A DNA stretch of 64,000 nucleotides from Pseudomonas cavernicola (GTDB lineage Bacteria > Pseudomonadota > Gammaproteobacteria > Pseudomonadales > Pseudomonadaceae): the NCBI RefSeq assembly GCF_003596405.1, contig NZ_QYUR01000002.1, positions 1,008,501 through 1,072,500 of the forward strand. The letters are read 5' to 3'. Every line of letters begins with the position of its first letter. Position 1 is the first letter of the stretch. The position numbers and the translations under genes were made by a program. Positions 1-9,142 of the stretch are shown here, piece by piece. The notes beneath the pieces are model-generated. The model was not told where the DNA came from, made no database searches, and saw only the letters and a list, made by a program, of their open reading frames with translations.

Positions 1-1022
1 GGCTGATGACGCTCGGGCAAGGGCAACTCATCGAGCAAGCCCAGCAGCGTCGCCTCGACATGCTCGGCAATCGCGCTGTAGCTCGGTTCGGCGGCGACCG
101 GTAGGGCATAGAGCGGGTCGGGTAGCGGTATTTCCGCCAGCGTGGCCGCTGCGGGGATTGCCGCCGAGACAACCTGGACAGCACCCTCGGTCAGCAGTGC
201 AGCGGGGAGCGGCAAGCTGTCCAATCCCGTTAGCGCGGAGTGGGCGAGCGCGCCGCTGAGGTCAGCCGCTGCAATTGACCTCACCTCGTTGAGTACAGGA
301 GCCCGCGCCAGACTGACCGGCGCGGCGGCCGCGCTGAGCGGCGGCAACGCCACGGCCGATGCTGGTGCGGCAGCGGCGAAACCGTCACCCGGCTCGTCGA
401 CTACCGTCGCCAGCGCAGTCGCCTCGGCGCGCACTGCCCCCGCTGCGGATGCCTGATGCGCGGTGCTGTCACTCAGCCTCTCGGTCGCCGCCAGGACATT
501 CTCACGGCCACCGAACAAGCGCTGCAGCAAACCAGGACGCGCCGCTTCGGGGGTTTCCAGCATGGCCAAGGCTTGGCGCTGCAGGCCGTTCAACTCAACG
601 AGCAACGCCGGCAGCTCACGCAGCTGGCCTGCACGGCCCTCCAGCTGTTTGGTAAAGCGCTTCAGTGGCTTGCGCACCTCACTGGGCAACGGCAAGCCCA
701 GCAACTGGCCGACCAGTCCGCCGAGCGCACTGGTGACTTGCGCGCCCCGCTCCTGGCGGCGCTGCTCGGAATCCAGCACGGCCCTTTCCAGGCGTGGAAT
801 CAAGGCAGAAAGCCCGGCATCCATATCGTCGCGGCGAACGATCTCGCGCAAGTCCTGCATGCATTGATCGACCACCTTGTCTGTCCCTTCGGCGGCCAGC
901 GAGCTGCGCACCAAGCCGCGGCGCAGCAAGTCGAGGCGGGCGTCCCAGCGCCGCTCGAGCTGCTCTTGCTGCTCGAGGCAGCTCAAGTACTTTTCTTTCC
1001 AGCGCTGGGCGTCGTCAGTCAT
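1..1022 (-). CDS. dgcH: Diguanylate cyclase, N-terminal part (cut by window edge)
   Basis: An open frame starts with ATG at 1022 and runs off the window at base 1. It overlaps the stop of the upstream nuclease gene (ATGA at 1019-1022), so the two are translationally coupled. The visible 340 or so residues begin MTDDAQRWKEKYL, are rich in Glu, Gln and Arg (probably coiled coil) for about 180 residues, then become Ala/Pro/Val-rich and low-complexity. The start and its position next to the nuclease and dsbA match P. aeruginosa PA5487, a GGDEF diguanylate cyclase. The GGDEF domain would lie beyond the edge and is not seen here, so the enzymatic call rests on synteny and the N-terminus. Confidence 0.7.
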   Translation of the reverse strand, partial: MTDDAQRWKEKYLSCLEQQEQLERRWDARLDLLRRGLVRSSLAAEGTDKVVDQCMQDLREIVRRDDMDAGLSALIPRLERAVLDSEQRRQERGAQVTSALGGLVGQLLGLPLPSEVRKPLKRFTKQLEGRAGQLRELPALLVELNGLQRQALAMLETPEAARPGLLQRLFGGRENVLAATERLSDSTAHQASAAGAVRAEATALATVVDEPGDGFAAAAPASAVALPPLSAAAAPVSLARAPVLNEVRSIAAADLSGALAHSALTGLDSLPLPAALLTEGAVQVVSAAIPAAATLAEIPLPDPLYALPVAAEPSYSAIAEHVEATLLGLLDELPLPERHQ

Positions 1023-1897
1023 GCCGGCGATCCGCGAGGGGCCGTAGTCAGCATCGGTGGCGCATCGCCGAGGCTCTCCGGCAGGCGAATCTCGACCGCC
1101 ACCGGCAGATGATCGGAAATCGGCTGAGCGACCACCCGCACACTCTCCAAGGTCAGACTGGAACTCAGCAGGATATGGTCAAGGCAACGCTGCGGCCGCC
1201 AACTGGGGAACGTCGCCTCCACCTGCGGCGCCAACAGACCCAGATCGCGCAGCGGCGAATGCAGCAGCAGGTCAGAAGCATGGGTGTTCATATCGCCCAT
1301 CAGGACCTGATGTCGGTAACCGCCGATCAGCTCGCGGATATAGGCCAGTTGCCGGGTTCGCGTCCGCGGCCCAAGCGACAGGTGCATCATCACCACCGCC
1401 AGCGCCTCGGCGCCTTCACCAAAGCGCAACAGGATCGCCCCACGCCCAGGCGGGCCGGGCAGCGGATGATCCTCCAACAGCGTTGGCTGCAAGCGGCTGA
1501 GCACACCGTTGCTGTGCTGCGCGAGGTGTCCGAGATTGCGATTGAGTTGCTGGTACCAGTAAGGAAAAGCGCCCAGCTGGGCGAGGTGTTCGACCTGATT
1601 GACATAGCCCGAACGCAGGCTGCCGCCATCGACCTCTTGCAAGGCGACCAGGTCATAGTCGCCGAGTAGCGCGCCGATGCGTTGCAGATTAACGGCTCGC
1701 CCCGTATGCGGTAGCAGATGCTGCCAACCGCGGGTCAGATAATGCCGATAACGCTCGGTGCTATTGCCAACCTGGATATTGAAACTGAGCAGACGCAATC
1801 GACCGTCCGCGGGCAGGCCGCTGGAATCCACGCAGTGCGGGTTGACTTGCGGGTTGCGCAGGCCAGCCACACGTTCGGTACCCCAACGGCGCAGCAT
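1019..1897 (-). CDS. Endonuclease/exonuclease/phosphatase (EEP) family protein
   Basis: The 292-residue product has the EEP fold signatures: LLSFNIQVG near residue 36, the metal-binding QEVDGG near 87, GDMN near 197 and a C-terminal SDHLPV with the catalytic Asp-His. No signal peptide is evident, and the first 30 residues precede the domain, so the true start may be internal. The family hydrolyses phosphodiester or phosphoester bonds; the substrate here is unknown. It lies 6 bp after dsbA and overlaps the diguanylate cyclase gene, implying a dsbA-nuclease-cyclase operon as in P. aeruginosa (PA5489-PA5487). Confidence 0.85.
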   Translation of the reverse strand: MLRRWGTERVAGLRNPQVNPHCVDSSGLPADGRLRLLSFNIQVGNSTERYRHYLTRGWQHLLPHTGRAVNLQRIGALLGDYDLVALQEVDGGSLRSGYVNQVEHLAQLGAFPYWYQQLNRNLGHLAQHSNGVLSRLQPTLLEDHPLPGPPGRGAILLRFGEGAEALAVVMMHLSLGPRTRTRQLAYIRELIGGYRHQVLMGDMNTHASDLLLHSPLRDLGLLAPQVEATFPSWRPQRCLDHILLSSSLTLESVRVVAQPISDHLPVAVEIRLPESLGDAPPMLTTAPRGSPA

Positions 1898-1903
1898 GGC
1901 CGC

Positions 1904-2536
1904 TTACTGCGCAGCGCGTTCTTTGGCGATCAGCTGGTCAGCCACATCCAGCGCTTGCTCCGGGCCACCGGAAGAGCTGATGTCGAAACGGTACTTGCCG
2001 TTGACGATCAACACCGGCACACCACTGATCTGATACGCCATAGCCAGCTTCTTGGCTTTCTCCATCTGACTCTTCACGCCGAAGGAGTTGTAGGTCTTGA
2101 GGAATTCGTCCTTATCGATGCCTTGAGTAACGAGGAACTCGGCCATTTCTTCTGGCGTAGCGAGTTTCTTGCCGTCTTTCTGGATGGCCTCGAAGATCGC
2201 GGCGTGGACCTTGTTCTCGACCTTCATCGATTCGAGGGTAATGAACAGCTGGCCGTGGACATTCCACAGGCCGCCGAACATGGCCGGGATACGGATGAAG
2301 TTGACGTCTTTCGGCAGCTTTTCGACCCACGGATTGATGGTCGGTTCGAAATGGTAGCAATGTGGGCAGCCGTACCAGAACAGCTCCACCACTTCGATCT
2401 GGCCAGGCTTGGAGACCGGGACTGGACTGCTCAGTTCGACATACTGCTTGCCCGCCTGAATCGGCTCCGCAGCGTTGGCGGTCATCCCGAACAGGCTCGC
2501 AGTCGCGAGGGCGGCACTGAAAATCAGGTTACGCAT
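1904..2536 (-). CDS. dsbA: Thiol:disulfide interchange protein DsbA
   Basis: Periplasmic oxidase that introduces disulfide bonds into exported proteins and is reoxidised by DsbB. The 210-residue product has a signal peptide ending around ANA-AE (residue 22), the active site CPHC at residues 57-60 in the WYGCPHCYHF context, and a cis-proline loop (SGVPVLIVNG) near residue 172. Length is typical. It is the first gene of a likely three-gene unit running leftward and is separated from the cytochrome genes by a terminator at about 2634-2660. Confidence 0.97.
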   Translation of the reverse strand: MRNLIFSAALATASLFGMTANAAEPIQAGKQYVELSSPVPVSKPGQIEVVELFWYGCPHCYHFEPTINPWVEKLPKDVNFIRIPAMFGGLWNVHGQLFITLESMKVENKVHAAIFEAIQKDGKKLATPEEMAEFLVTQGIDKDEFLKTYNSFGVKSQMEKAKKLAMAYQISGVPVLIVNGKYRFDISSSGGPEQALDVADQLIAKERAAQ

Positions 2537-2633
2537 GCTTTACTCCTTAGCAGATAAGACTCGCCTCATGGCGAACTAGATTTCGACCGACGGCCTTGAG
2601 GCTGGTTCCCGCTATTGTAACGGCGGCCCCAAT

Positions 2634-2660
2634 GAAAAAGGGTGGCCTTCGCCACCCTTT
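2634..2660 (-). terminator. Rho-independent terminator of the cytochrome c4/c5 unit
   Basis: On the minus strand GGGTGGC-GAAG-GCCACCC forms a 7-bp stem with a tetraloop, followed by five T. It follows the cytochrome c4 stop at 2699 and precedes dsbA, so it separates the two transcription units. Confidence 0.8.
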
Positions 2661-2698
2661 TCCTTCCGCTCATCCGTACCTGAATACCGGCCTTGGCT

Positions 2699-3304
2699 TT
2701 AGTGCAGGCCCTGGATGTAGCTGGACACTGCCGCGATGTCCTTGTTGCTCAGCTTGGCCGCGATACCACGCATGATCATGCTGTCGCCGTCGTTGCTGCG
2801 GTTGCCTTCGCGAAAGTCGGTCAACTGTTTAGCCACATAGGTCGCGTGCTGACCGCCCAGTTGCGGGAAGCCTGCCGCAGCGTTGCCCGAGCCATCGGGC
2901 GAGTGGCAACCGGTGCATGCCGGCATGCCTTGGTCGAGTTTGCCGCCGCGGAACAGCTCTTCACCACGCGCAACCAGTTTAGGATCGGCCGCGCCGACGC
3001 TCATCTTCTGGCTAGCGAAGTACGCCGCGATGTCCTGCAAGTCTGCGTCGCTGACGTTGGTCAGCAGACCGGTCATTTCCAGCACCTGGCGGTTGCCGGC
3101 CTTGATGTCGAGCATTTGTTTGAGTAGGTAACGCTCGCCCTGACCCGCCAGTTTCGGGAAGTTCGGCGCAGGGCTGTTGCCATCGGCGCCGTGGCAGGCG
3201 CCACACATAGCAGCTTTGCCCTGACCGGCAGCGGCGTCGCCTGCGGCGTGAGCCATACCGGTGATGCCCAGGGTCAACAGCAGACTCACGAATACTTTGT
3301 TCAT
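2699..3304 (-). CDS. cc4: Diheme cytochrome c4
   Basis: Periplasmic or membrane-associated diheme electron carrier. The 201-residue product has a cleavable signal peptide (GMAHA-AGDA, about residue 20) and two class I heme modules with CGACH at 34-38 and CTGCH at 130-134. Candidate axial Met residues follow in each module (MTGLL near 77, MIMRG near 177). Length and architecture match bacterial cytochrome c4. It lies 44 bp downstream of a cytochrome c5 gene on the same strand, so the pair is probably co-transcribed. The family donates electrons to terminal oxidases, chiefly the cbb3 type. Confidence 0.95.
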   Translation of the reverse strand: MNKVFVSLLLTLGITGMAHAAGDAAAGQGKAAMCGACHGADGNSPAPNFPKLAGQGERYLLKQMLDIKAGNRQVLEMTGLLTNVSDADLQDIAAYFASQKMSVGAADPKLVARGEELFRGGKLDQGMPACTGCHSPDGSGNAAAGFPQLGGQHATYVAKQLTDFREGNRSNDGDSMIMRGIAAKLSNKDIAAVSSYIQGLH

Positions 3305-3348
3305 CAGCTAATCCATTACGGCTAAGGGGAGAGAAAATCAACGCGGGC

Positions 3349-3639
3349 TTACTTGCTCATCCATTCGATGACAGCTTGGTAATCCTCGGCGCTACAGTCG
3401 GTGCACAGGCCGCGCGGCGGCATGGCATTAAAACCATTGGTGACGTGCTGCACCAGCGTGTCCATGCCTTGGGCCAAACGCGGCTCCCAGGCGGCCTTAT
3501 CGCCTTTTTTCGGCGCCATCGGCAGTTGCCCATTATGGCAAGCAGCACAGGCCCGGTTGTACACCGCCTCCGGATCCTGAGCAGCCTGAACATTCAAGGA
3601 CAACAGTAGGGCACCGGCAGTAAGCAGCAGCATCTTCAT
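3349..3639 (-). CDS. Monoheme cytochrome c5 family protein
   Basis: The chosen ATG at 3639 gives 96 residues: a signal peptide ([19 protein letters not shown]), one heme site CAACH at 31-35, an axial-Met candidate in NAMPPRG, and the CTDC cysteine pair near residues 79-82 typical of cytochrome c5. The open frame extends upstream to 3738, but that stretch has no signal-peptide character, and GAGG precedes the internal ATG by about 8 bases. It sits just upstream of cytochrome c4, as PA5491-PA5490 do in P. aeruginosa. It probably serves as a small periplasmic electron carrier. Confidence 0.9.
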   Translation of the reverse strand: MKMLLLTAGALLLSLNVQAAQDPEAVYNRACAACHNGQLPMAPKKGDKAAWEPRLAQGMDTLVQHVTNGFNAMPPRGLCTDCSAEDYQAVIEWMSK

Positions 3640-3790
3640 CAGATCGACCTCATCAGGGAGGAAAGCGCTCTGCGTTCTTTGCGCAGAATCTCTAAATCGT
3701 TCCCGTAAATACCTATCTTGGTACGGGACAAAGCGCACACAAAATCTGCGGCATTATATACTGGCGTCACTGAAACGGAAACGACACCGC

Positions 3791-4468
3791 ATGCCGGGCC
3801 AACCGCTGGCGCCGCCCTCACCGGAAAATTCGATGCAACCTAAGAATCCCATCATCGGCCTGTGCCAACAGGCTGACTTTATGATCAGCGCCGCAAAAGT
3901 CGACCAGTGCCCGGACGATGAAGGCTACGAAGTCGCCTTCGCCGGACGCTCCAACGCCGGCAAATCCAGCGCACTGAACACCCTGACCCACGCCAGTCTG
4001 GCGCGCACCTCGAAGACCCCTGGGCGTACCCAGCTGCTGAACTTCTTTCGGCTAGACGACGAGCGCCGCCTGGTCGATCTGCCGGGTTATGGCTACGCCA
4101 AGGTGCCGATTCCGCTCAAACTGCACTGGCAGCGCCACCTGGAAGCCTACCTTGGCAGCCGCCGCAGCCTGTCCGGGTTGATGCTGATGATGGACATCCG
4201 CCATCCGCTGACCGAGTTCGACCGGCTGATGCTCGACTGGTCCGCCGCCAGCCAGATGCCCATGCACATCCTGTTGACCAAGGCCGACAAGCTGGCCTTC
4301 GGCGCGGCGAAAAACGCCCTGCTCAAGGTGCAGCAGGATCTGCGCAAAGGCTGGGGCGAAGGGGTCAGTATTCAGCTGTTCTCGGCGCCGAAACGCCAAG
4401 GCATTGAAGAGGCGCAAGCCGTGCTGGCGCGCTGGCTGCAGCTGGAAGACCGCACGCCGGAAGAGTAA
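3791..4468 (+). CDS. engB: Ribosome biogenesis GTPase EngB (YsxC/YihA)
   Basis: Essential GTPase that helps assemble the 50S ribosomal subunit. The G1 motif GRSNAGKS is at residues 52-59, followed by switch region [12 protein letters not shown]3 [10 protein letters not shown] and G4 TKADK. The 225-residue frame may begin at the internal Met15 (3833), which matches relatives better; no strong ribosome-binding site decides between them. It faces the sRNA and polA convergently, as yihA, spf and polA do in E. coli. Confidence 0.95.
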   Translation: MPGQPLAPPSPENSMQPKNPIIGLCQQADFMISAAKVDQCPDDEGYEVAFAGRSNAGKSSALNTLTHASLARTSKTPGRTQLLNFFRLDDERRLVDLPGYGYAKVPIPLKLHWQRHLEAYLGSRRSLSGLMLMMDIRHPLTEFDRLMLDWSAASQMPMHILLTKADKLAFGAAKNALLKVQQDLRKGWGEGVSIQLFSAPKRQGIEEAQAVLARWLQLEDRTPEE

Positions 4469-4477
4469 ATCGCAGGC

Positions 4478-4520
4478 AAAAAAAACCCCGAGCATCATAT
4501 GGGGAGGGAGAGGCTCGGGG
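4478..4520 (-). terminator. Rho-independent terminator of the ErsA-like sRNA
   Basis: CCCCGAGC (4520-4513) pairs with GCTCGGGG (4493-4486), followed by eight T (4485-4478). On the plus strand the hairpin is followed by TTTA, so it may also weakly terminate engB. Confidence 0.85.
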
Positions 4521-4610
4521 TTTAAGGTCTGAACCGCTAGGGCGGGGTTCAGATATCTGCCAACACTTAACACAACATAGGAGCACCGAAGGGCTTCATC
4601 AGCCATTCAT
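4478..4610 (-). ncRNA. ersA: ErsA-like (Spot 42-position) small RNA
   Basis: The gap between engB and polA carries no gene but has a complete sRNA layout on the minus strand: an AlgU-type promoter at 4615-4642, a predicted start near 4607-4610, an internal hairpin (CTGAACC...GGTTCAG, about 4530-4552) and a rho-independent terminator ending in eight T at 4478-4485. The predicted length, about 132 nt, equals that known for P. aeruginosa ErsA, which lies at the same locus and depends on AlgU. The terminator stem encloses a C/U-rich loop (CTCTCCCTCCCC) that could pair with Shine-Dalgarno sequences. The identification rests on position, promoter and length; I did not compare sequences. Confidence 0.75.
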
Positions 4611-4614
4611 AAAC

Positions 4615-4642
4615 TGTGACTCCCCCCTTCTGCAGAAAGTTC
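4615..4642 (-). promoter_or_regulatory. AlgU (sigma-22/RpoE)-type promoter for the sRNA
   Basis: Minus-strand -35 element GAACTT at 4642-4637, a 17-bp spacer, and TCACA at 4619-4615. The -35 is identical to the AlgU consensus; the -10 agrees only partly with TCTnA. It is placed correctly for a start at about 4607-4610. Confidence 0.6.
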
Positions 4643-4748
4643 AGGGCTTTTTTAAAACCTCTTAGCAATAAGTAGCTTTCAACTAATGCCTTAAAGTTTT
4701 AAAACGCCGGCAACGGCGCGACCTTATGCCGCAGCCAAAATCTGCCGA

Positions 4749-7607
4749 TTAGTGCGCCTCATCCCAATTCGCGCCAACCCCGACATCCACCAACAACGGC
4801 ACAGCCAGTTCGGCGGCGCCGCTCATGCGCTGGCGAATCTGCTCACGCACCGGTTCGAGCAGATCCTCACGCACCTCCAGCACCAGTTCATCGTGAACCT
4901 GCAGGATGACTTTGGCGTCCAGCCCGGACTCGCTGAGCCAGTTGTCCACCGCGACCATCGCGCGCTTCATGATATCTGCGGCGGTGCCCTGCATCGGCGC
5001 GTTGATCGCCGTGCGCTCGGCACCCTTACGCAGGCCAGCGTTCTTCGAGTGAATCTCCGGCAAATACAAACGGCGACCGAACAGCGTCTCGACATAGCCC
5101 TGCTCGCCCGCCTGCTCGCGGGTGCGCTCCATGTAGGCCAACACTCCCGGATAACGCGCGAAGTAACGGTCGATATAGGCCTGCGACTGCTTGCGGTCGA
5201 CGCCGATTTGCTTGGCCAGACCAAACGCACTCATGCCGTAGATCAACCCGAAGTTGATCGCCTTGGCGCTGCGCCGCTGATCGGTCGTGACCTGATCCAA
5301 CTCAACGCCGAACACTTCCGCCGCCGTCGCACGGTGCACATCGAGGTTATTGCGGAAGGCGTGCAGCAGCCCTTCGTCCTGGGCCAGGTGGGCCATGATC
5401 CGCAGTTCGATCTGCGAATAGTCGGCCGCCAGCAGCTTGTAGCCGGCGGGAGCGATAAAGGCCTGGCGAATGCGCCGCCCCTCGGCGGTGCGGATCGGGA
5501 TGTTCTGCAGGTTCGGGTCGCTGGATGACAGCCGCCCGGTCGCCGTCACCGCCTGATGGTAGGAGGTGTGGATACGCCCGGTACGCGGGTTGATCTGCTC
5601 CGGCAGGCGATCGGTGTAGGTGCTCTTCAGCTTGCTCAGCGAGCGGTACTGCATCAGCACCTTGGGCAGCGGGAAGTCCTGTTCGGCCAGCTCGGCAAGA
5701 ACCGCTTCGGCGGTCGACGCCTGCCCCTTGGCGGTCTTGCTCAACACTGGCAACCCGAGCTTCTCGTACAGAATCACACCGAGCTGTTTGGGCGAGCTGA
5801 GGTTGAACTCCTCACCGGCGATGGCGAAGGCTTCGCGCTCCAATTGCACCAGCTTCTCGCCCAGTTCATGACTCTGGATGCCGAGCAGATTGGCGTCGAC
5901 CAACGCCCCCTGCCGCTCGATCCGCGCCAGCACCGGCACTAGCGGCATTTCGATTTCGGTCAGCACCCTGGCCAGGCTCGGCACGGCCTGCAGCTTCTGC
6001 CACAAGGCCTGGTGCAGACGCAGGGTCACGTCGGCATCTTCGGCGGCATAGGGGCCGGCCTGTTCGAGGGCGATCTGGTCGAAGGTCAGTTGCTTGGCGC
6101 CCTTGCCGGCGATGTCCTCGAAGGCGATGGTGCTGTGGTCGAGGTATTTCAACGCCAGGGCGTCCATGTTATGGCGGGTGGCGGTCGAGTCCAGCACATA
6201 GGATTCGAGCATGCTGTCGAAGGCCACGCCCTGCATATTGATGCCATTCTGCGGATCACCATCGATGGCGCAGTTCGCCAGCACGTTGATGTCGTACTTG
6301 GCGTGCTGACCGACCTTGGCTTTCTGCGGGTCTTCCAGCAGCGGCTTGAGCGCCTTGAGCACCGTATCGCGATCGAGCTGCGCCGGCACACCCATGTATG
6401 AGTGGGTCAGCGGCACATAGGCGGCTTCCTGGGCATTGACCGCGAAGGAGACGCCGACAAGCCGCGCTTGTTGCGCGTCGAGGCCGGTGGTCTCGGTGTC
6501 GAAGGCGAACAGCTCGGCCTGCTTCAGCTTGTCCAGCCAGGCGTCAAAACGTGCGGGGTCGAGCACCGTTTCATAATTGGTTTCTGCTGGCGCGGGGCTC
6601 TGCGGGATATCCACTGTTTCGGCAACAGCAGGAGCGGACTGCTCCACATCGGCCGGACGGACCAACGCTGCCGGCGCAGCCTGATCGAACAGCCCTCCGG
6701 CGCGGATCGACTCGGCACCCGCCGCCTTGGCCTCGCGCTGCACCTCCTCCAGCCAGCTCTTGAACTCCAGCTCGGCATACAGCTCAGCCAGGGCCGGACG
6801 ATCCTCTGCACCGGGGTGCAAGTCGTCGATCTGCAAGTCCAGCGGCACATCGATCTTGATCGTCGCCAGTTGATAGGACAGATAGGCCATCTCGCGGTGC
6901 TCGGCGAGTTTGGCCGGCAGCGTCTTGGCGCCGCGAATCGGCAGCTCAGGAACCTTGTCGAGGTTGGCATAGAGCACGTCCAGACCACCGCCGACGCCCA
7001 CCAGCAGCCCTAATGCGGTCTTTTCCCCGACACCAGGAACGCCCGGAATGTTGTCGACCTTGTCGCCCATCAACGCCAAGTAGTCGATGATCAGCTCGGG
7101 ACCGACCCCGAATTTCTCTTTAACGCCATCCACGTCGTAGACGCTACCGGTCATGGTGTTGACCAAGGTAACGTGCGGGCAGACTAGCTGCGCCATGTCC
7201 TTGTCGCCGGTGGAAATCACCACGTCCCGGCCTAAGGCTGCGCTTTGCCGGGCCAGGGTGCCGATCACATCATCGGCCTCTACACCGTCGACGCACAGCA
7301 GCGGAAACCCGAGGGCGCGCACGCTGGCATGCAGTGGCTCGACCTGCACACGCAAGTCATCCGGCATCGACGGGCGATTGGCTTTGTACTCGGCATACAG
7401 CTCGTCACGGAAGGTGCCGCCCTTGGCGTCGAACACCACCGCGAAGGGGCTCTCCGGGTACTGCTTGCGCAGGCTCTTGAGCATGTTCAACACGCCCTTG
7501 ACCGCGCCCGTGGGCAGGCCCTTGGACGTGGTCAACGGCGGCAAGGCGTGGAAAGCGCGATACAAATATGACGAACCGTCCACTAGGACTAAGGGAGCTT
7601 GAGACAT
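4749..7607 (-). CDS. polA: DNA polymerase I
   Basis: Replicative and repair polymerase that removes RNA primers and fills gaps. The ATG at 7607 gives 952 residues starting [20 protein letters not shown], the conserved start of the 5'-3' exonuclease domain. A linker rich in Ala and Pro (around residues 340-400) leads to a 3'-5' exonuclease domain retaining [11 protein letters not shown], then the family A polymerase domain with [25 protein letters not shown] and QVHDELV. The proofreading residues look intact. The open frame continues 99 codons upstream, but that extension overlaps the start region of the opposite DUF2782 gene and has no family similarity. The protein is slightly longer than usual (about 910-930), apparently because of the linker. 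Confidence 0.97.
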   Translation of the reverse strand: MSQAPLVLVDGSSYLYRAFHALPPLTTSKGLPTGAVKGVLNMLKSLRKQYPESPFAVVFDAKGGTFRDELYAEYKANRPSMPDDLRVQVEPLHASVRALGFPLLCVDGVEADDVIGTLARQSAALGRDVVISTGDKDMAQLVCPHVTLVNTMTGSVYDVDGVKEKFGVGPELIIDYLALMGDKVDNIPGVPGVGEKTALGLLVGVGGGLDVLYANLDKVPELPIRGAKTLPAKLAEHREMAYLSYQLATIKIDVPLDLQIDDLHPGAEDRPALAELYAELEFKSWLEEVQREAKAAGAESIRAGGLFDQAAPAALVRPADVEQSAPAVAETVDIPQSPAPAETNYETVLDPARFDAWLDKLKQAELFAFDTETTGLDAQQARLVGVSFAVNAQEAAYVPLTHSYMGVPAQLDRDTVLKALKPLLEDPQKAKVGQHAKYDINVLANCAIDGDPQNGINMQGVAFDSMLESYVLDSTATRHNMDALALKYLDHSTIAFEDIAGKGAKQLTFDQIALEQAGPYAAEDADVTLRLHQALWQKLQAVPSLARVLTEIEMPLVPVLARIERQGALVDANLLGIQSHELGEKLVQLEREAFAIAGEEFNLSSPKQLGVILYEKLGLPVLSKTAKGQASTAEAVLAELAEQDFPLPKVLMQYRSLSKLKSTYTDRLPEQINPRTGRIHTSYHQAVTATGRLSSSDPNLQNIPIRTAEGRRIRQAFIAPAGYKLLAADYSQIELRIMAHLAQDEGLLHAFRNNLDVHRATAAEVFGVELDQVTTDQRRSAKAINFGLIYGMSAFGLAKQIGVDRKQSQAYIDRYFARYPGVLAYMERTREQAGEQGYVETLFGRRLYLPEIHSKNAGLRKGAERTAINAPMQGTAADIMKRAMVAVDNWLSESGLDAKVILQVHDELVLEVREDLLEPVREQIRQRMSGAAELAVPLLVDVGVGANWDEAH

Positions 7608-7680
7608 GCGCAGTTCAACCTTTTCGACGGGGCCGGCGTTAGAATGAGCGGACCATTGACGACAAAGGGACAAGGTTACC

Positions 7681-7965
7681 ATGCGCACACTCAACCGCCT
7701 GTTGCTGACCAGTTTGCTAGCGCTCAGCCCGGTCGCTGCCTTCGCCGAGGAGCCAGTGTCAGCCGAACCCGATGTGACCATTCGCCAAGACGGCGACAAG
7801 ACCATCCAGGAATACCGGGTCAATGGTTTCCTGTACGCCATCAAGGTCATCCCGAAAGGCGGCAAACCGTATTTCCTGGTACGGGCCGACGGCAGCGACG
7901 GCAACTTTGTTCGCTCCGATTACCCCGACATGCTGATCCCCTCCTGGGAAATTTTCAGCTGGTAG
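7681..7965 (+). CDS. DUF2782 family periplasmic protein
   Basis: Small 94-residue exported protein with a signal peptide (about residues 1-21, VAAFA-EEP) and a C-terminal conserved stretch including [20 protein letters not shown] and a final WEIFSW. This matches the DUF2782 family, which lies between polA and thrB in pseudomonads (PA5494). Function is unknown. It starts 73 bp from the polA start codon in the divergent orientation, so the two share a promoter region, and it ends 31 bp before thrB, with which it is probably co-transcribed. Confidence 0.88.
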   Translation: MRTLNRLLLTSLLALSPVAAFAEEPVSAEPDVTIRQDGDKTIQEYRVNGFLYAIKVIPKGGKPYFLVRADGSDGNFVRSDYPDMLIPSWEIFSW

Positions 7966-7996
7966 TCGCCAGCCCAATAAGCCGGTAGGTCTGACC

Positions 7997-8947
7997 ATGT
8001 CTGTCTTCACGCCCCTCGAACGCACCGAGCTGGAAGCCTTTCTCGCGCCCTATGGGCTCGGTCGCCTGCGCGACTTTCAAGGCATCAGCGCCGGTAGCGA
8101 GAACAGCAATTTTTTCATCAGCCTGGAGCAGGGCGAGTTCGTCTTGACCCTGGTGGAGCGCGGCCCGATCCAGGATCTGCCGTTCTTTATCGAACTACTC
8201 GACGTGCTGCATGCCGCCGGCCTGCCGGTGCCCTACGCCCTGCGCACCACCGATGGCGAGGCGTTGCGCAGCCTGGCGGAGAAGCCGGCGCTGTTACAGC
8301 CACGCCTGCCGGGCAAGCATGTCAGCCAGCCGAATGCCCACCACTGCAGCGAAGTCGGCAACCTGCTGGCACGCCTGCATCTGGCCACCCACGAGCAGGT
8401 GCTGGAGCGCAAAAGCGATCGCGGCCTGGACTGGATGCTCAGCGAAGGCCCAAGCCTGGCGCTGCAACTGCCGGAACAGGAGCTGCCGCTGCTACGTGAT
8501 GCGCTGGCCGAGATAGCCGCACTCAAAACCCAGATCCAAGCGCTGCCGCGGGCCAACCTGCATGCCGACGTGTTTCGCGACAACGTGCTGTTCGACGGCA
8601 CCCATCTGGCCGGGCTGATCGACTTCTATAACGCCTGCTCGGGGCCGATGCTCTATGACCTGGCCATCGCCCTGAATGACTGGTGCTCGACGGCCGACGG
8701 TCGTCTTGATGCCCCACGTGCTCGCGCCCTGCTCGGCGCCTATGCCGCGCTGCGGCCCTTCACCCCAGCCGAAGCGGAACTCTGGCCAGCGATGCTGCGC
8801 ACTGCCTGCGTGCGTTTCTGGCTGTCGCGGCTGATCGCTGCCGAATCTTTCGCCGGCCAGGAAGTGCTGATCCATGATCCGGCAGAGTTCCAGCGGCGGC
8901 TGGCGCAGCGCCAACAGGTCAGCATTCCGCTGCCGTTCGCGCTCTAA
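7997..8947 (+). CDS. thrB: Homoserine kinase (APH-fold type)
   Basis: ATP-dependent phosphorylation of L-homoserine for threonine biosynthesis. The 316-residue protein has the aminoglycoside phosphotransferase-like kinase fold: nucleotide-binding GISAGSENSNFFI near residue 30, catalytic loop LHADVFRDNVLF near 188 and metal-binding GLIDFYNAC near 207. It belongs to the homoserine kinase family used by pseudomonads, distinct from the GHMP-type ThrB of E. coli. Followed by a run of REP sequences. Confidence 0.93.
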   Translation: MSVFTPLERTELEAFLAPYGLGRLRDFQGISAGSENSNFFISLEQGEFVLTLVERGPIQDLPFFIELLDVLHAAGLPVPYALRTTDGEALRSLAEKPALLQPRLPGKHVSQPNAHHCSEVGNLLARLHLATHEQVLERKSDRGLDWMLSEGPSLALQLPEQELPLLRDALAEIAALKTQIQALPRANLHADVFRDNVLFDGTHLAGLIDFYNACSGPMLYDLAIALNDWCSTADGRLDAPRARALLGAYAALRPFTPAEAELWPAMLRTACVRFWLSRLIAAESFAGQEVLIHDPAEFQRRLAQRQQVSIPLPFAL

Positions 8948-8970
8948 CTTTGTCCGCCTGATGGCCAATT

Positions 8971-9132
8971 GGCGGGTTACGGCCTGCGGCCTAACCTGCC
9001 CTACCAAAGCCGACAACGTACCTTGTAAGGTGGGTTAGCCGTGTAGCGGCGTAACCCACCAATGGTGCCGCCAGGCGCCGCCACTTGCCGGCGGGATGGC
9101 GGGTTACGGCCTGCGGCCTAACCCGCCCTACG
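8971..9132 (+). repeat. REP cluster (BIME), three GGGTTA-type units
   Basis: Three imperfect palindromes in alternating orientation at 8971-9005, 9027-9060 and 9098-9132, each of the form GGCGGGTTACGG...TAACCCGCCCTAC or its inverse. They fill the space between thrB and znuA. The units end or begin in the CTAC/GTAG tetranucleotide typical of REP sequences. The same family recurs at 12195, 13168, 13251, 17762, 52961, 53868, 53928, 56207 and 56301. Confidence 0.85.
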
Positions 9133-9142
9133 TCCTACATAC

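Noticed and set aside
456..1112. Plus-strand frames near the left edge
   Set aside because: They are antisense to the diguanylate cyclase N-terminus, which has a coupled start and family similarity.
7608..7904. N-terminal extension of PolA
   Set aside because: The family start [11 protein letters not shown] is at 7607; the extension overlaps the opposite DUF2782 gene and has no similarity.
8971..9132. Possible CRISPR array
   Set aside because: Repeats are palindromes in alternating orientation without regular spacers, and no cas genes are present.
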